Shown here one piece after another: positions 33,599 to 42,546 of a stretch of DNA of 64,000 bases. The notes under the pieces are model-generated. The model did no database searches, had not been told where the DNA came from, and was given only the letters and a program-made list of their open reading frames with translations. The position numbers and the translations under genes were made by a program. Position 1 is the stretch's first letter; every line of letters begins with the position of its first letter. This DNA comes from Rhodoferax sp. OV413. Lineage in GTDB: Bacteria; Pseudomonadota; Gammaproteobacteria; Burkholderiales; Burkholderiaceae_C. The stretch is from positions 1-64,000 of the forward strand of contig CAMAWD010000011.1 of NCBI GenBank assembly GCA_945861785.1, in the 5' to 3' direction.

Positions 33599-34447
33599 AT
33601 GCAATTGGCCCCCGACCAGGTCAGCGGCTATTTCCGCGATGGCTTCCTTGTCCTGCCCGCGCTCTACTGCGCCGCGGAGGTGGCGGTCCTCCAGGCGGAA
33701 ACCCAGCGCCTGTCGGAGGTGATGTCAGACTGCGTGAAGCGTGAGCGCAGTGGCGCGGCACGCAGCATCCTTCGGGTTCACGAAACAGACGGCGAGACCG
33801 CGTCGGCCGCGTTCCGCGCGTTGACGCGGACACCACGTCTCGTGCAACCGGTCACGCAACTGCTCGGCGACGACCAGGTCTACATCTTCCACACCAAGAT
33901 CAACGTCAAGGCCGCTTTCGAAGGTGGCATCTATTCCTGGCACCAGGACTTCGGCACTTGGCGCAGCGACGGTCTGCGCGCGCCGCTTCCGATCACGGCC
34001 ATGGTGATGCTCGACGATGCCACGGAGCTGGCGGGCTGCCTGTATTTCGCCCCCGGCAGCCACCAGGACGGCGACGTCGCACACGAGGAGGACCACGCGC
34101 TCGGCGCCCTGAACCGCCTCTCGGCTGACCGGCGGCAGCTGACGCGTGTGCTCGAGGCACGCAGACCGGTGCCGATCGTGGGTGTCGCGGGGACGGTCGT
34201 GCTGTTCCACAGCAATCTGGTGCACGGCTCGGGGCACAACATGTCGCCCTGGGACCGCCGGCAGATCTACGTCGTCTACAACCCCGTGGCCAACAAGCCG
34301 TCGGCCGTGGAGTCGCCCCGGCCCGACTTCGTATGCTCGCGCAACTGCATGGCCATCGAGATGGTCAGCGACGCCGACATCCTGTCTACCGTCGGCGGCA
34401 GCACGGCCGGCAAAGCACCACTCACCCTCGGAGCCGCCTGTGATTGA
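33599..34447 (+). CDS. Phytanoyl-CoA dioxygenase (PhyH) family oxygenase, EctD-like
   Basis: A 282-residue protein starting at the ATG at 33599 after AGGAG. It belongs to the non-haem Fe(II)/2-oxoglutarate oxygenases of the PhyH family. The metal motif is visible as GIYSWHQDFGTWRSDG (His115, Asp117), with the distal His in LFHSNLVHGSGHNMS. The WHxDFxTW pattern resembles the ectoine hydroxylase signature but lacks its ED pair, so a different small substrate is likely. Its 3' end overlaps the second PhyH gene by 8 bases. It is the first gene of a plus operon divergent from the Bug/amidohydrolase operon. Confidence 0.85.
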   Translation: MQLAPDQVSGYFRDGFLVLPALYCAAEVAVLQAETQRLSEVMSDCVKRERSGAARSILRVHETDGETASAAFRALTRTPRLVQPVTQLLGDDQVYIFHTKINVKAAFEGGIYSWHQDFGTWRSDGLRAPLPITAMVMLDDATELAGCLYFAPGSHQDGDVAHEEDHALGALNRLSADRRQLTRVLEARRPVPIVGVAGTVVLFHSNLVHGSGHNMSPWDRRQIYVVYNPVANKPSAVESPRPDFVCSRNCMAIEMVSDADILSTVGGSTAGKAPLTLGAACD

Positions 34448-35354
34448 CAAAGAGCTCGAGATACTCACGCGGACCCAACGGGAGCAGTACGAACGCGACG
34501 GCTTCATCGTCGTGCCCGATGTGTTGTCGCCGGCGGAGGTGCTGCAGTTGCAGACCGCCACCGATGAAATCATTGCCGGCGCACGGGGGCTCGTGGCACA
34601 CGATGCGATCTACGACCTGGAAAACAGCCACACGCCGGCGCAGCCGCGCGTGCGCCGCGTCAAGGAACCGCACACGCGCAGCCCCGTCTACAGCAGTCTG
34701 GCCAGGCACCCGAAGATTCTTGCGGTATTGCGGGATCTGTGGGGACCCGACATCCGCTTCCAGTTCAGCAAGCTGAACATGAAGAGCGCCGGTTATGGTG
34801 CGGCGGTCGAGTGGCACCAGGACTGGGCTTTCTACCCGCACACGAACGACGACCTGGCCGCCGTCGGCATCATGATCGACGACTGCGTCGAAGAGAACGG
34901 GCCCTTGCTCGTGCTTCCCGGCAGCCACAAGGGCCCGACACTGAGCCACCATCTGGATGGCAAATTCGTCGCCGCCATCGACCCGCGCGGCAGCGGACTC
35001 CCTTTTTCCGAAGCAGTCGCCCTAACGGGCAAGGCTGGCTCGATCACGGTGCACCACGTCCGAGCCATCCATGGCTCGGCCCCCAATCTGTCCGTCCGTG
35101 ATCGGCGTCTGCTGCTGTACCAATACCGCGCCGCCGACGCCTGGCCGATCCGCGGCATTCCCGAAGGCTGGAGTGCATGGGAAGATCAGATGTTGTGCGG
35201 GCAGTCCACGCTGGCGCCGCGTATGCTGAACCTGCCGATCCGCATGCCCTTTCCGCCGGCGGAACGCCAGGGCTCGCTCTACGAAAACCAAGCACTGATG
35301 CCCGTACGTTTCTTCCAGACGCCCGAAAACCTCCGACCGGTTGCGCCCGCCTAA
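34440..35354 (+). CDS. Phytanoyl-CoA dioxygenase (PhyH) family oxygenase
   Basis: A 304-residue protein starting at GTG (34440-34442), within the end of the previous gene, just before the family N-terminus [20 protein letters not shown]. The Fe ligands are [16 protein letters not shown] (HxD) and a distal His in [16 protein letters not shown], with the 2-oxoglutarate Arg in RDRRLLL. It is clearly a paralogue of the preceding protein but has a longer C-terminal tail. Two adjacent oxygenases plus an aldehyde dehydrogenase suggest oxidative dealkylation or successive hydroxylations. Confidence 0.85.
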   Translation: MIDKELEILTRTQREQYERDGFIVVPDVLSPAEVLQLQTATDEIIAGARGLVAHDAIYDLENSHTPAQPRVRRVKEPHTRSPVYSSLARHPKILAVLRDLWGPDIRFQFSKLNMKSAGYGAAVEWHQDWAFYPHTNDDLAAVGIMIDDCVEENGPLLVLPGSHKGPTLSHHLDGKFVAAIDPRGSGLPFSEAVALTGKAGSITVHHVRAIHGSAPNLSVRDRRLLLYQYRAADAWPIRGIPEGWSAWEDQMLCGQSTLAPRMLNLPIRMPFPPAERQGSLYENQALMPVRFFQTPENLRPVAPA

Positions 35355-35376
35355 CGCGGCCGCCTGGGAACTCGCA

Positions 35377-36855
35377 ATGACACTGAACATGTCTGCCGAC
35401 GCAACCCTGGCCTATCAGGAACTCGCGTTGTGCATCGACGGAGCCTTCATGGGCCCCGCCGATCGCGATGCGGGCCAGGACGTGATGAATCCTGCCACGG
35501 GCAAGACACTCGGACGGCTGCCGCACGCCACGGCGGCGGACCTGGATCGCGCTGTGCATGCCGCGGAGCGCGCATTCGCCGACTGGCGCCGCGTATCGCC
35601 GCTGGAACGTTCTGCCATCTTGCGGCGCGCGGCGGCATTGATGCGGGAACGGGCGGAATCGATAGCCCGGAACATCACGCTGGACCAGGGCAAATTGATC
35701 GCCGAAGCGCGCTCGGAAGTGGCCAGTTGCGCGGAACACGCCGAATGGCACGCCGAAGAGGGCCGCCGCATCTACGGCCGCGTGATTCCGCCGCGCAACC
35801 CCGACGTCCGGCAACTGGTGGTACGCGAACCCGTGGGCGTGTGCGCGGCCTTCACGCCGTGGAACTTCCCGCTGAGCCAGGCCACACGAAAGATCTCGGC
35901 TGCGCTGGGCGCCGGCTGCACGCTGGTGCTCAAGGGCCCTGAGAGTTCTCCGAGCGCCATCGTGGCGCTGGCGCGGATCTTTCACGATGCGGGCCTTCCA
36001 CCGGGTTGTCTCAACATCGTATGGGGCGAACCCGGAGCCGTCGCCCAGCACCTGATTACGCATCCGTCCGTGCGCAAGATTTCCTTCACGGGGTCGGTCG
36101 CCGTCGGCAAACAGCTGGCGGCCCTCGCCGGTGCCCACATGAAACGCATGACGATGGAGCTGGGCGGACATTCGCCCGTGCTCGTCTTCGACGACGCCGA
36201 GATCGAGCAGGCGGCGACTTTCATGGCCCGCTTCAAGACGCGCAATGCAGGCCAGATCTGCATCGCTCCGAGCCGCTTCTTCGTTCAAGAGGCAGCCTAC
36301 TCGCGGTTCCTCGACGCTTTCTGCAAGGCCTACGGCAAGCTCAAGGTCGGCGATGGTCTGGCAACGGAGTCGCAGATGGGGCCCCTGGTGCACCACCGCC
36401 GCGTCGAAATGATGGATTCGCTGGTGGAAGATGCAGTCGCGCGGGGTGGCCAGCTCGTCTGCGGCGGACAGGCCCAAGCAGGAGGCGGTTATTTCTACCC
36501 GCCGACCATCCTCACCGGAATCTCGGACGACGCTCGGGTGATGCGCGAAGAGCCCTTCGGCCCGATTGCGCCCATCGTCCCGTTCAGAACAACGGACGAG
36601 GTTCTGCGACGCGCGAACGCGCTGCCCTTCGGGCTGGCGTCCTACGTCTTCACGCGTTCAATCCAGACCGCGACGCAGGTGAGCAACGGCCTGCGGGCTG
36701 GCATGGTCAACATCAACCATGTGGGCAGCTCGCTCGCCGAAACACCGTTCGGCGGTGTGCGCGACAGCGGCATGGGCAGCGAGGGAGGAACAGAAAGCTT
36801 CGATGGTTACCTCGTCACCAAGTTCATTTCGCAGGCGTTCGTGGTTCCTTCTTGA
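35377..36855 (+). CDS. Aldehyde dehydrogenase, succinate-semialdehyde-dehydrogenase-like
   Basis: A 492-residue aldehyde dehydrogenase starting at the ATG at 35377 ([14 protein letters not shown]). Catalytic parts are [26 protein letters not shown] (Glu261) and [14 protein letters not shown] (Cys295), with late [13 protein letters not shown]. The motifs are closest to the GabD-like group acting on semialdehydes. It follows the two PhyH oxygenases by 22 bases and may oxidise the aldehyde released by them. Both catalytic residues are intact. Confidence 0.9.
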   Translation: MTLNMSADATLAYQELALCIDGAFMGPADRDAGQDVMNPATGKTLGRLPHATAADLDRAVHAAERAFADWRRVSPLERSAILRRAAALMRERAESIARNITLDQGKLIAEARSEVASCAEHAEWHAEEGRRIYGRVIPPRNPDVRQLVVREPVGVCAAFTPWNFPLSQATRKISAALGAGCTLVLKGPESSPSAIVALARIFHDAGLPPGCLNIVWGEPGAVAQHLITHPSVRKISFTGSVAVGKQLAALAGAHMKRMTMELGGHSPVLVFDDAEIEQAATFMARFKTRNAGQICIAPSRFFVQEAAYSRFLDAFCKAYGKLKVGDGLATESQMGPLVHHRRVEMMDSLVEDAVARGGQLVCGGQAQAGGGYFYPPTILTGISDDARVMREEPFGPIAPIVPFRTTDEVLRRANALPFGLASYVFTRSIQTATQVSNGLRAGMVNINHVGSSLAETPFGGVRDSGMGSEGGTESFDGYLVTKFISQAFVVPS

Positions 36856-36990
36856 AGGGGTGCAGCGAATCGCGTCCATCCCCGTTATGGCTTGTCGTCT
36901 TCAGTCACGATCACGCGAACGGAGGCCCCGCCCTGACATTCGCTCGCATATGTATGAAGCGCCCCGCATCTTGATCGCCGGAGTCTCGCC

Positions 36991-37440
36991 GTGGCCGACA
37001 TCGATACCCGCGCCCTGAACGGCGGCGACCTGCGCGTGATCGCACGCCGCCGGTTGCCGCGCGGCGTGTTCGACTTCGTCGAGCGCGGGTCCGAGGACGA
37101 CCATGCGGTGGCCAACAACCTTGCGTCCTTCAACACCTACCGCCTGGTGCCGGCCGTGCTCAAGGATGTGTCCAAGTGCACGCTGGCCACGCAGATCCTC
37201 GGACAACCGAGCCCTATGCCGCTCGTCGTCGCGCCCACCGGCGCCGCCGGCCTGATGTGGCACGACCTCGTGTGACGCATACAGGCGGCGGGATTCGAGG
37301 CCTTGATGGTGACGGTGGACACCGCCGTGTCGCCCAACTGCGAATGCAACGTACGCAATGGCTTCATGCTGCGGTTCCGCCCGAACAGTCGCAACTTCTT
37401 GGACCCGCCACGCATCCGCTTTGGGTCGCGCTGGGCATGA
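36991..37440 (+). pseudogene. FMN-dependent 2-hydroxyacid oxidase, internally deleted and truncated
   Basis: From GTG (36991) the frame matches the N-terminus of the intact oxidase encoded at 59585-60847 (RRLPRGVFDFVERGSEDDHA, SPMPLVVAPTGAAGLMWHD). It then jumps straight to LV-stop-RIQAAGFEALMVTVDTAVS. In the intact paralogue 52 residues separate MWHD from the next HDLVKRVQAAGFEALMVT, and both edges are His-Asp, so the deletion joins the two HD codon pairs. The expected Lys codon is now TGA (37273-37275). The frame ends at 37440 shortly after CNVRNGFMLRFR; the flavin-binding C-terminal half is gone, with possible frame-shifted traces up to about 37530. Confidence 0.88.
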
Positions 37441-37509
37441 CCTGTTCTCCGATTGCCAAACTCACAGCTGACCCGGGCTTTCCCCGCGTTGCGCCCGCCT
37501 TGCAAACTG

Positions 37510-37523
37510 CTATGGCCACCCAT
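37510..37523 (-). promoter_or_regulatory. Candidate operator, ATGG-N4-CCAT-AG, site 3
   Basis: On the minus strand it reads ATGGGTGGCCATAG; the ATGG/CCAT arms are perfect. It lies 108 bases upstream of the Bug gene at 37632, in the orientation seen for other plus-strand genes. The last base differs from the AA of the other sites. Confidence 0.4.
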
Positions 37524-37631
37524 CATGCAATCTGATCGCTGGCCTGTCCAATCTTCGATATTCTGGCGCGTTCATGCTCTGCCTGCGCGACTTGCGCTGG
37601 CATGGCCCACATATTTCCGAAGGAGTGATCG

Positions 37632-38627
37632 ATGAACGAGAGACAAACGCCTGTACGCCGAAAGGTGCTGAAATGGATTGCAGCCGGTGCCTTGGGCCCC
37701 GTTACGCTGTCGGACTTGCATGCCGCCGAATTCCCGGAACGCCAGGTGCGCATCGTCAACCCGACCGCCCCCGGCGGCACGGTGGACATGGTGTCGCGCA
37801 TCATGGGCGAGAAGATGGCGCCACACCTCGGTCAGCCGGTGGTAGTCGAACACAGGCCAGGCGGCTCAGGCGCCATTGGCGCATCGCTTGTCTCCAAGGG
37901 GCCGAAGGACGGCTACATGGTATTCATCGGCACGTCGTCGACGCTCGGGTTCATGAAGATGCTCAACAAGGACCTGTCGTACGAACCGGTGAAGGACTTC
38001 GCCCCGGTCGCGCTGATCGGCAGCGTGCCGATCGGGATATTCACCAGCGGCAGCTCGGGGATCAAGACCATCCAGGATCTGGTGGCGGCGGCCAAGGCCA
38101 AGCCGGGCGAACTGAGTTACGGCTCTTCCGGCATGAACAGCCTGACCCATCTGGCGGGCGAACTGCTGTGCCAGCGCGCCGGCATACAGATGATCCATGT
38201 CCCCTATACCGGTGCGCAGCAGGGTTACTGGAGCGATGTCATGGGAGGACGGCTGGCGGCGACGATGCAAGGGGTGACGGGTGGCCTCGCCCTGGCCAAG
38301 GAAGGCAAGCTGAACCTGGTTGCCGTCGCTTCGCGCGAACGCGCCAAGCTGCTGCCGGATGTTCCCGCCGTCGGGGAGGTCTTTGCGGGCTTCGACGTCC
38401 CGGCCTGGTTTGGGCTCGCCGTCGCTGCGGGCACCCCCGCAAACATCGTGCAGAAGCTGGAAGCGGCGGCGCTGGTGGCGCTGCGCGACCCGGCGACGCG
38501 CTCCCAACTGGCAGCCATCGGTGTCGACCTTGGCCCGATCATGTCCGCCGAGGCGTTTGCAACCAAGATCGCGACCGACAACCAGATGTGGGAGAAGACG
38601 TTCAAGACTGCCGGACTGATGCAATGA
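37632..38627 (+). CDS. Bug-family (TctC-like) periplasmic binding protein
   Basis: A 331-residue protein starting at the ATG at 37632 after GAAGGAGTG. The N-terminus MNERQTPVRRKVLKWIAAGALG has twin arginines before the hydrophobic stretch, so export may be by Tat instead of Sec. Bug marks are FPERQVRIVNPTAPGGTVDM, RPGGSGAIGASLVSKGPKDG and YGSSGMNSLTHLAGELL...HVPYTGAQQGYWSDVMGG. It is followed by an SMP-30 gene 21 bases on, so the receptor and lactonase form one unit. Confidence 0.9.
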   Translation: MNERQTPVRRKVLKWIAAGALGPVTLSDLHAAEFPERQVRIVNPTAPGGTVDMVSRIMGEKMAPHLGQPVVVEHRPGGSGAIGASLVSKGPKDGYMVFIGTSSTLGFMKMLNKDLSYEPVKDFAPVALIGSVPIGIFTSGSSGIKTIQDLVAAAKAKPGELSYGSSGMNSLTHLAGELLCQRAGIQMIHVPYTGAQQGYWSDVMGGRLAATMQGVTGGLALAKEGKLNLVAVASRERAKLLPDVPAVGEVFAGFDVPAWFGLAVAAGTPANIVQKLEAAALVALRDPATRSQLAAIGVDLGPIMSAEAFATKIATDNQMWEKTFKTAGLMQ

Positions 38628-38648
38628 AGCCGTGCCAGAGCAACGCCG

Positions 38649-39644
38649 GTGCCGCCTGCGAACAGGGTGGACACGGTGGGCAATGAACCTGCAGCCACGG
38701 TGGTCGAGATCGCCGGTGGGCTGCGATTTCCGGAGGGTCCGATCGCGCTGCCGGACGGCGATGTGCTGCTGGTCGAGATTGCCCGTGGGACCTTGACGCG
38801 TGTGGCCCCTTCAGGCACGACCACCGTGGTGGCCAGCCTCGGCGGTGGCCCCAACGGCGCCGCGATCGGCCCGGATGGTGCCTGCTACGTATGCAACAAC
38901 GGCGGCTTTCGCTGGCAGGGGGATGCCCTGTTCGCGTTGCGCCCGGCCGGGCAGGCCGAGGACTACCGAGGCGGCAGCATCCAGCGCGTGGATCTGCAGA
39001 CCGGTGTGTTCCGCACGCTCTACAGCAAGGTCGACGGACGCGACCTGTCGGCACCGAACGACATCGTGTTCGATCGGCAAGGCGGCTTCTGGTTCACCGA
39101 TCCCGGGACCAGGCGCGCTCGCCAGGAGGACCGCGGCGCGGTGTACTACGCCACGATTGACGGCAACTCCATCACCGAAGCGATCTTTCCGATGCACCAC
39201 CCCAACGGGATCGGCCTGTCGCCCGACGAAATGACGCTGTATGTGTCCGAAACCCAGACCGGCAGGGTCTGGGCTTTTGACATCACCGGCCCGGGGCAAG
39301 TGGCCAGAAAGCCGGAGTATCCCAATGGTGGTGCCCTTTTGGCGGGGCTGCCCGGCTTCGAATTGCTCGACAGCCTGGCGGTGGACGGGGCCGGGAACGT
39401 CTGTGTAGCAAGTCCCTATCGCGGGGCGATCGTCGTCATCTCCCCGGCCGGCCATGTACTGCGTTACGTCGAGATGCCCGATCGGCTGCCGACCAATATC
39501 TGTTTCGGGGGCCCCGACCTGACGACCGCGTATGTGACGCTGTGCCAGCACGGAACGCTGGCACGCTTTGCGTGGCCGGAGCCCGGATTGCCCTTGAACT
39601 TCCTTGCCACTTGGAAGCATGGGGCCATGGGCAAATGCCCATGA
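38649..39644 (+). CDS. SMP-30/gluconolactonase-family protein
   Basis: About 331 residues from a GTG at 38649; later GTG codons at 38667 and 38676 are equally possible starts. The six-bladed propeller is plain, with the N-terminal metal Glu in GLRFPEGPIAL, the CNNGGFRWQ loop, SAPNDIVFDRQGGFWFTD (metal Asn/Asp), HHPNGIGLSPDEMTLYVSE (Asn) and LLDSLAVDGAGNVCV (Asp). These enzymes hydrolyse sugar or other lactones with a divalent metal. A paralogue lies at 42547. It ends 12 bases before the convergent dioxygenase gene. Confidence 0.88.
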   Translation: MPPANRVDTVGNEPAATVVEIAGGLRFPEGPIALPDGDVLLVEIARGTLTRVAPSGTTTVVASLGGGPNGAAIGPDGACYVCNNGGFRWQGDALFALRPAGQAEDYRGGSIQRVDLQTGVFRTLYSKVDGRDLSAPNDIVFDRQGGFWFTDPGTRRARQEDRGAVYYATIDGNSITEAIFPMHHPNGIGLSPDEMTLYVSETQTGRVWAFDITGPGQVARKPEYPNGGALLAGLPGFELLDSLAVDGAGNVCVASPYRGAIVVISPAGHVLRYVEMPDRLPTNICFGGPDLTTAYVTLCQHGTLARFAWPEPGLPLNFLATWKHGAMGKCP

Positions 39645-39656
39645 ACCAGACAGACC

Positions 39657-40517
39657 TCACACGGGCTCCAGCTCGAGTACGCCGGACCAGCGCAACACCC
39701 GCGCATCGTCGCCATCGTAGGGCGTGGCGCGGTGCATCGTCCAGCGGTCGTCCCACATGACGAGGTCATCAGGCGCCCATTTGTGCGCGTACACGAAGCA
39801 GCGCTGCGTGGCGTGTTCGGTCAGTTCCTCGATGAGCGCGCGCCCGGTGTCCACCGGCAGGCCGATGATGTGCGAGGCATGGCTGGCAAGGTACAGCGAC
39901 TTTCGGCCTGTGAGCGGATTGGTCCGCACCAGCGGATGGACCACAGGCGGGCGCTTCTTGAAGGCATCCTCGGCCCAGTCGGCCACCTTCATGCCCATCT
40001 TGGAGCGCGAATAGAAGATGCTGTGCTCCACCTTCATGCCGTCGATCTCGGCCTTGCGGGCCGCACTGAGCGCATCGTAGGCGGCGCGCATGTCCGCATA
40101 TTCGGTATCCGGTGGCACGGCGGGCAAGCGGCGGGCGGAAAGCGCTGTCAGCCGGATCGGCGGCTGCGCCTGGGACCCGTCGGTGTGCCAGAGCAGATTG
40201 GCGCGCAGGTACATCCCGCGCGCGCTGTTGGGGTCGAGCTTGCCGCCGTCGTCCTCCACGGTCGAAACGTCGAAGAAGTGCGGATGGGCGCTCTTGGCCG
40301 TCTTCAATTCCTCCAGCTTGACCTCCGAAGGCGGGCCAAAGCGCTCTATGAGCGCCTGCTGCTGGTCGTCATTCATCGGCATGGCGCGGAACACCAGCAC
40401 GCCTTCCTGCGCCAATGCGTGTTCGATCGCGTCAACCTCGGCAGCGCAGAGGGGATGCCGCACGTCAACGCCGCCAGCCAGCGCAGCAAAGGTATTTCCC
40501 AATCGGGTGATCTTCAT
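39657..40517 (-). CDS. TauD/TfdA-family Fe(II)/2-oxoglutarate dioxygenase
   Basis: A 286-residue protein; the ATG at 40515-40517 (MKITRLGNTFAALAGGVDVR) fits the family start better than an in-frame ATG further upstream. Ligands are NLLWHTDGSQAQ (HxD) and WDDRWTMHRATPYDGDDAR (distal His, with Arg binding 2-oxoglutarate). The family includes taurine, 2,4-D and alkyl-sulfate dioxygenases, which hydroxylate next to a leaving group. It stands alone on the minus strand, with its own promoter region shared with the amidohydrolase gene at 40821. Confidence 0.88.
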   Translation of the reverse strand: MKITRLGNTFAALAGGVDVRHPLCAAEVDAIEHALAQEGVLVFRAMPMNDDQQQALIERFGPPSEVKLEELKTAKSAHPHFFDVSTVEDDGGKLDPNSARGMYLRANLLWHTDGSQAQPPIRLTALSARRLPAVPPDTEYADMRAAYDALSAARKAEIDGMKVEHSIFYSRSKMGMKVADWAEDAFKKRPPVVHPLVRTNPLTGRKSLYLASHASHIIGLPVDTGRALIEELTEHATQRCFVYAHKWAPDDLVMWDDRWTMHRATPYDGDDARVLRWSGVLELEPV

Positions 40518-40820
40518 GGTGACGTCGTCCTTTACCATCCGGCCCTGGTGAGGCTGCAGTGCCGCCACGTTCTTGCCCTAGCCGGTCAGAAAAATTGTAG
40601 GTGTGGGCGCAAGGGGTGGGATTTTGTTTGACGATGGGCAGCCATAACGCGCCATCCCATTGCGCAACCCCCAATCATCCATGCTGATGCCCCTCCATCA
40701 CAAACCGATATCGTTGCGCCCGACGCGGCGGCCTAAAATCCACGCTGGCATGGGAAGGCACCGGTTTGGCCACTGGTGCCGAGTGCCTTCATCTTCAATG
40801 CAACTCGATCGGGAGCCATC
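40518..40820. promoter_or_regulatory. Divergent intergenic region with operator-like and hairpin elements
   Basis: This 303-bp gap separates the TauD-type gene (minus) from the amidohydrolase (plus). It contains the palindrome ATGGGCAGCCATAA (40634-40647), 116 bases upstream of the dioxygenase start, and a -10-like TAAAAT (40734-40739) facing the amidohydrolase. It also has nested inverted repeats at 40754-40790: GAAGGCAC pairs with GTGCCTTC, and inside that GGCACC pairs with GGTGCC. The two pairings share bases and exclude each other. No coding sequence was seen. Confidence 0.5.
40634..40647 (+). promoter_or_regulatory. Candidate operator, ATGG-N4-CCAT-AA, site 4
   Basis: ATGGGCAGCCATAA, with perfect arms. 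It differs at one position from the site at 61312 (ATGGGCCGCCATAA). Orientation and distance to the minus-strand start (116 bases) fit the other sites. Confidence 0.5.
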
Positions 40821-42530
40821 ATGACCCAGCAAGTCCTTGTCCACGGCGGCCTGCTTGTCGACGGCACCGGCTCGGAGCCGCGCGAGGCCGACGTGGAAAT
40901 CATCGACGGCAGGATCACCCGGGTCGGCCAAATTACGCCGGGCCGGCACGAAATGATCGACGCACGCGGCTGCATCGTCACACCCGGGTTCGTCGACATC
41001 CATACACACTATGACGGCCATGTCATGTGGGACACCAGCCTGGCACCGACGTCGATGCACGGTGTGACGAGCGCCGTCATGGGCAACTGCGGAGTCGGTT
41101 TCGCGCCCTGCAATCCCGAGCACCGGGAGATGCTGGTGGAACTGATGGAGGCGATCGAGGATATTCCCGAGGCCGTGCTGAACGCGGGGCTCCCCTGGAA
41201 CTGGCGTTCCTTCCCGGACTACCTGGAGGTGCTCGCGTCAAAGCACTTCGACATCGACGTGGCGGCGCAGGTGCCGCACGGTGCGCTGCGTGTCAACGTG
41301 ATGGGGGAACGCGCGGTGCGCCGCGAAGTGTCCACCGACGAAGACCGCGCCGAGATGCAGCGCCTGGTGCGTGAGGCGGTCCGTGCCGGCGCCGTCGGCT
41401 TCTCGTCCAGCCGCATCCGCGCACACAAGACGCGCAGCGGCAACTTCACGCCGGACTATCTCGCAGCCGAAGACGAACTGCTGGCCATCGCGATGGGCCT
41501 GAAGCTCGAAGGCAAGGGCGTGCTGCAATTCGTCACCGACATCTCCGACCAGCACGAGCCCGGAGTCGCCGAGTTCAACATACTGCGGCGGCTGGTCCAG
41601 AAGTCGGGCCGACCACTTTCGCTCAATATCACACAGCGCGAGATCGATCCGGACGGATGGAAGCGGCTCATGGCCATGATCGGCGAAGCGAACAACCAGG
41701 GCATCTCGATCAAGGGCCAGATCATGGGCCGCCCGATCGGGTTGGTGCTCGGCTTCGAGCTGACCCAGAATCCGTTCATGGCCTACCCCTCGTTCGAGGC
41801 GCTCGCGAAACTTCCGTTCGCTGACAAGGTGCGGCGCCTCGCCGACCCTGCGGTGCGTCGCAGCATCCTCGCCGAGCAGGCCAATGACCCGGAGCTGGGC
41901 GGCCGCGTCGCCGCATTCGACCGGCTGTTCGAAGTCGACGACAACCCGGATTACGAGCCGCCAACCGAGTCCAGCATCGCGGCACGGGCCCGTCACAGCG
42001 GTATTGGTGCGGCAGCGTACGCCTACGACGTCTTGATGAAAAATGGCGGCCACGGCCTGTTGTACCGACCGGTGCTGAACTACGCGGCCGGCAACCTGGA
42101 TGCGGTACACCAGATGCTGACCGATCCGAATGGCGTTCCCGGCCTGAGCGACGGCGGAGCGCATTGCGGCATGACCTGCGATTCCAGCATCACGACGTTC
42201 AACCTGGCCTACTGGACCCGTGACCGCAAGCTCGGCCCGCGGCTGTCTTTGGCCAAGGTGGTGAAGGGCCACACCGCCGATACCGCCGCTGTGATGGGGT
42301 TCCGGGACCGCGGACTGATCGCACCCGGCATGAAGGGCGACGTGAACGTGATCGACTACGACCGGCTGCGCCTGTATCCGGTGGAAGTGGTGTACGACAT
42401 GCCGGCCGGCGGTCGCCGCCTGGTGCAGCGCGCCACCGGGTACAAGGCCACACTGGTGTCGGGCGTGCCGATCGTGCGTGACGACCAGCACACCGGCGCG
42501 CGTCCTGGGCGGCTGGTGCGGGCACAGTGA
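40821..42530 (+). CDS. D-aminoacylase-like amidohydrolase
   Basis: A 569-residue paralogue of the protein at 30592. It starts at the ATG at 40821 (MTQQVLVHGGLLVDGTGSEP) after GGGAG; the upstream ATG at 40776 has no ribosome-binding site. Metal and family motifs are PGFVDIHTHYDGHVMW, GNCGVGFAPCNPEH, GFSSSRIRAHKTRSG and VPGLSDGGAHCGMTCD. The two copies share the domain order but differ through the middle, so they may act on different acyl groups. The gene ends convergently with an SMP-30 gene, 16 bases apart. Confidence 0.88.
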   Translation: MTQQVLVHGGLLVDGTGSEPREADVEIIDGRITRVGQITPGRHEMIDARGCIVTPGFVDIHTHYDGHVMWDTSLAPTSMHGVTSAVMGNCGVGFAPCNPEHREMLVELMEAIEDIPEAVLNAGLPWNWRSFPDYLEVLASKHFDIDVAAQVPHGALRVNVMGERAVRREVSTDEDRAEMQRLVREAVRAGAVGFSSSRIRAHKTRSGNFTPDYLAAEDELLAIAMGLKLEGKGVLQFVTDISDQHEPGVAEFNILRRLVQKSGRPLSLNITQREIDPDGWKRLMAMIGEANNQGISIKGQIMGRPIGLVLGFELTQNPFMAYPSFEALAKLPFADKVRRLADPAVRRSILAEQANDPELGGRVAAFDRLFEVDDNPDYEPPTESSIAARARHSGIGAAAYAYDVLMKNGGHGLLYRPVLNYAAGNLDAVHQMLTDPNGVPGLSDGGAHCGMTCDSSITTFNLAYWTRDRKLGPRLSLAKVVKGHTADTAAVMGFRDRGLIAPGMKGDVNVIDYDRLRLYPVEVVYDMPAGGRRLVQRATGYKATLVSGVPIVRDDQHTGARPGRLVRAQ

Positions 42531-42546
42531 CGCCGTCGCCGGGGCT

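Noticed and set aside
37176-37535. Separate small gene after the oxidase remnant
   Set aside because: It is a shifted frame of the decaying oxidase; only short traces such as HPLWVALG resemble the family.
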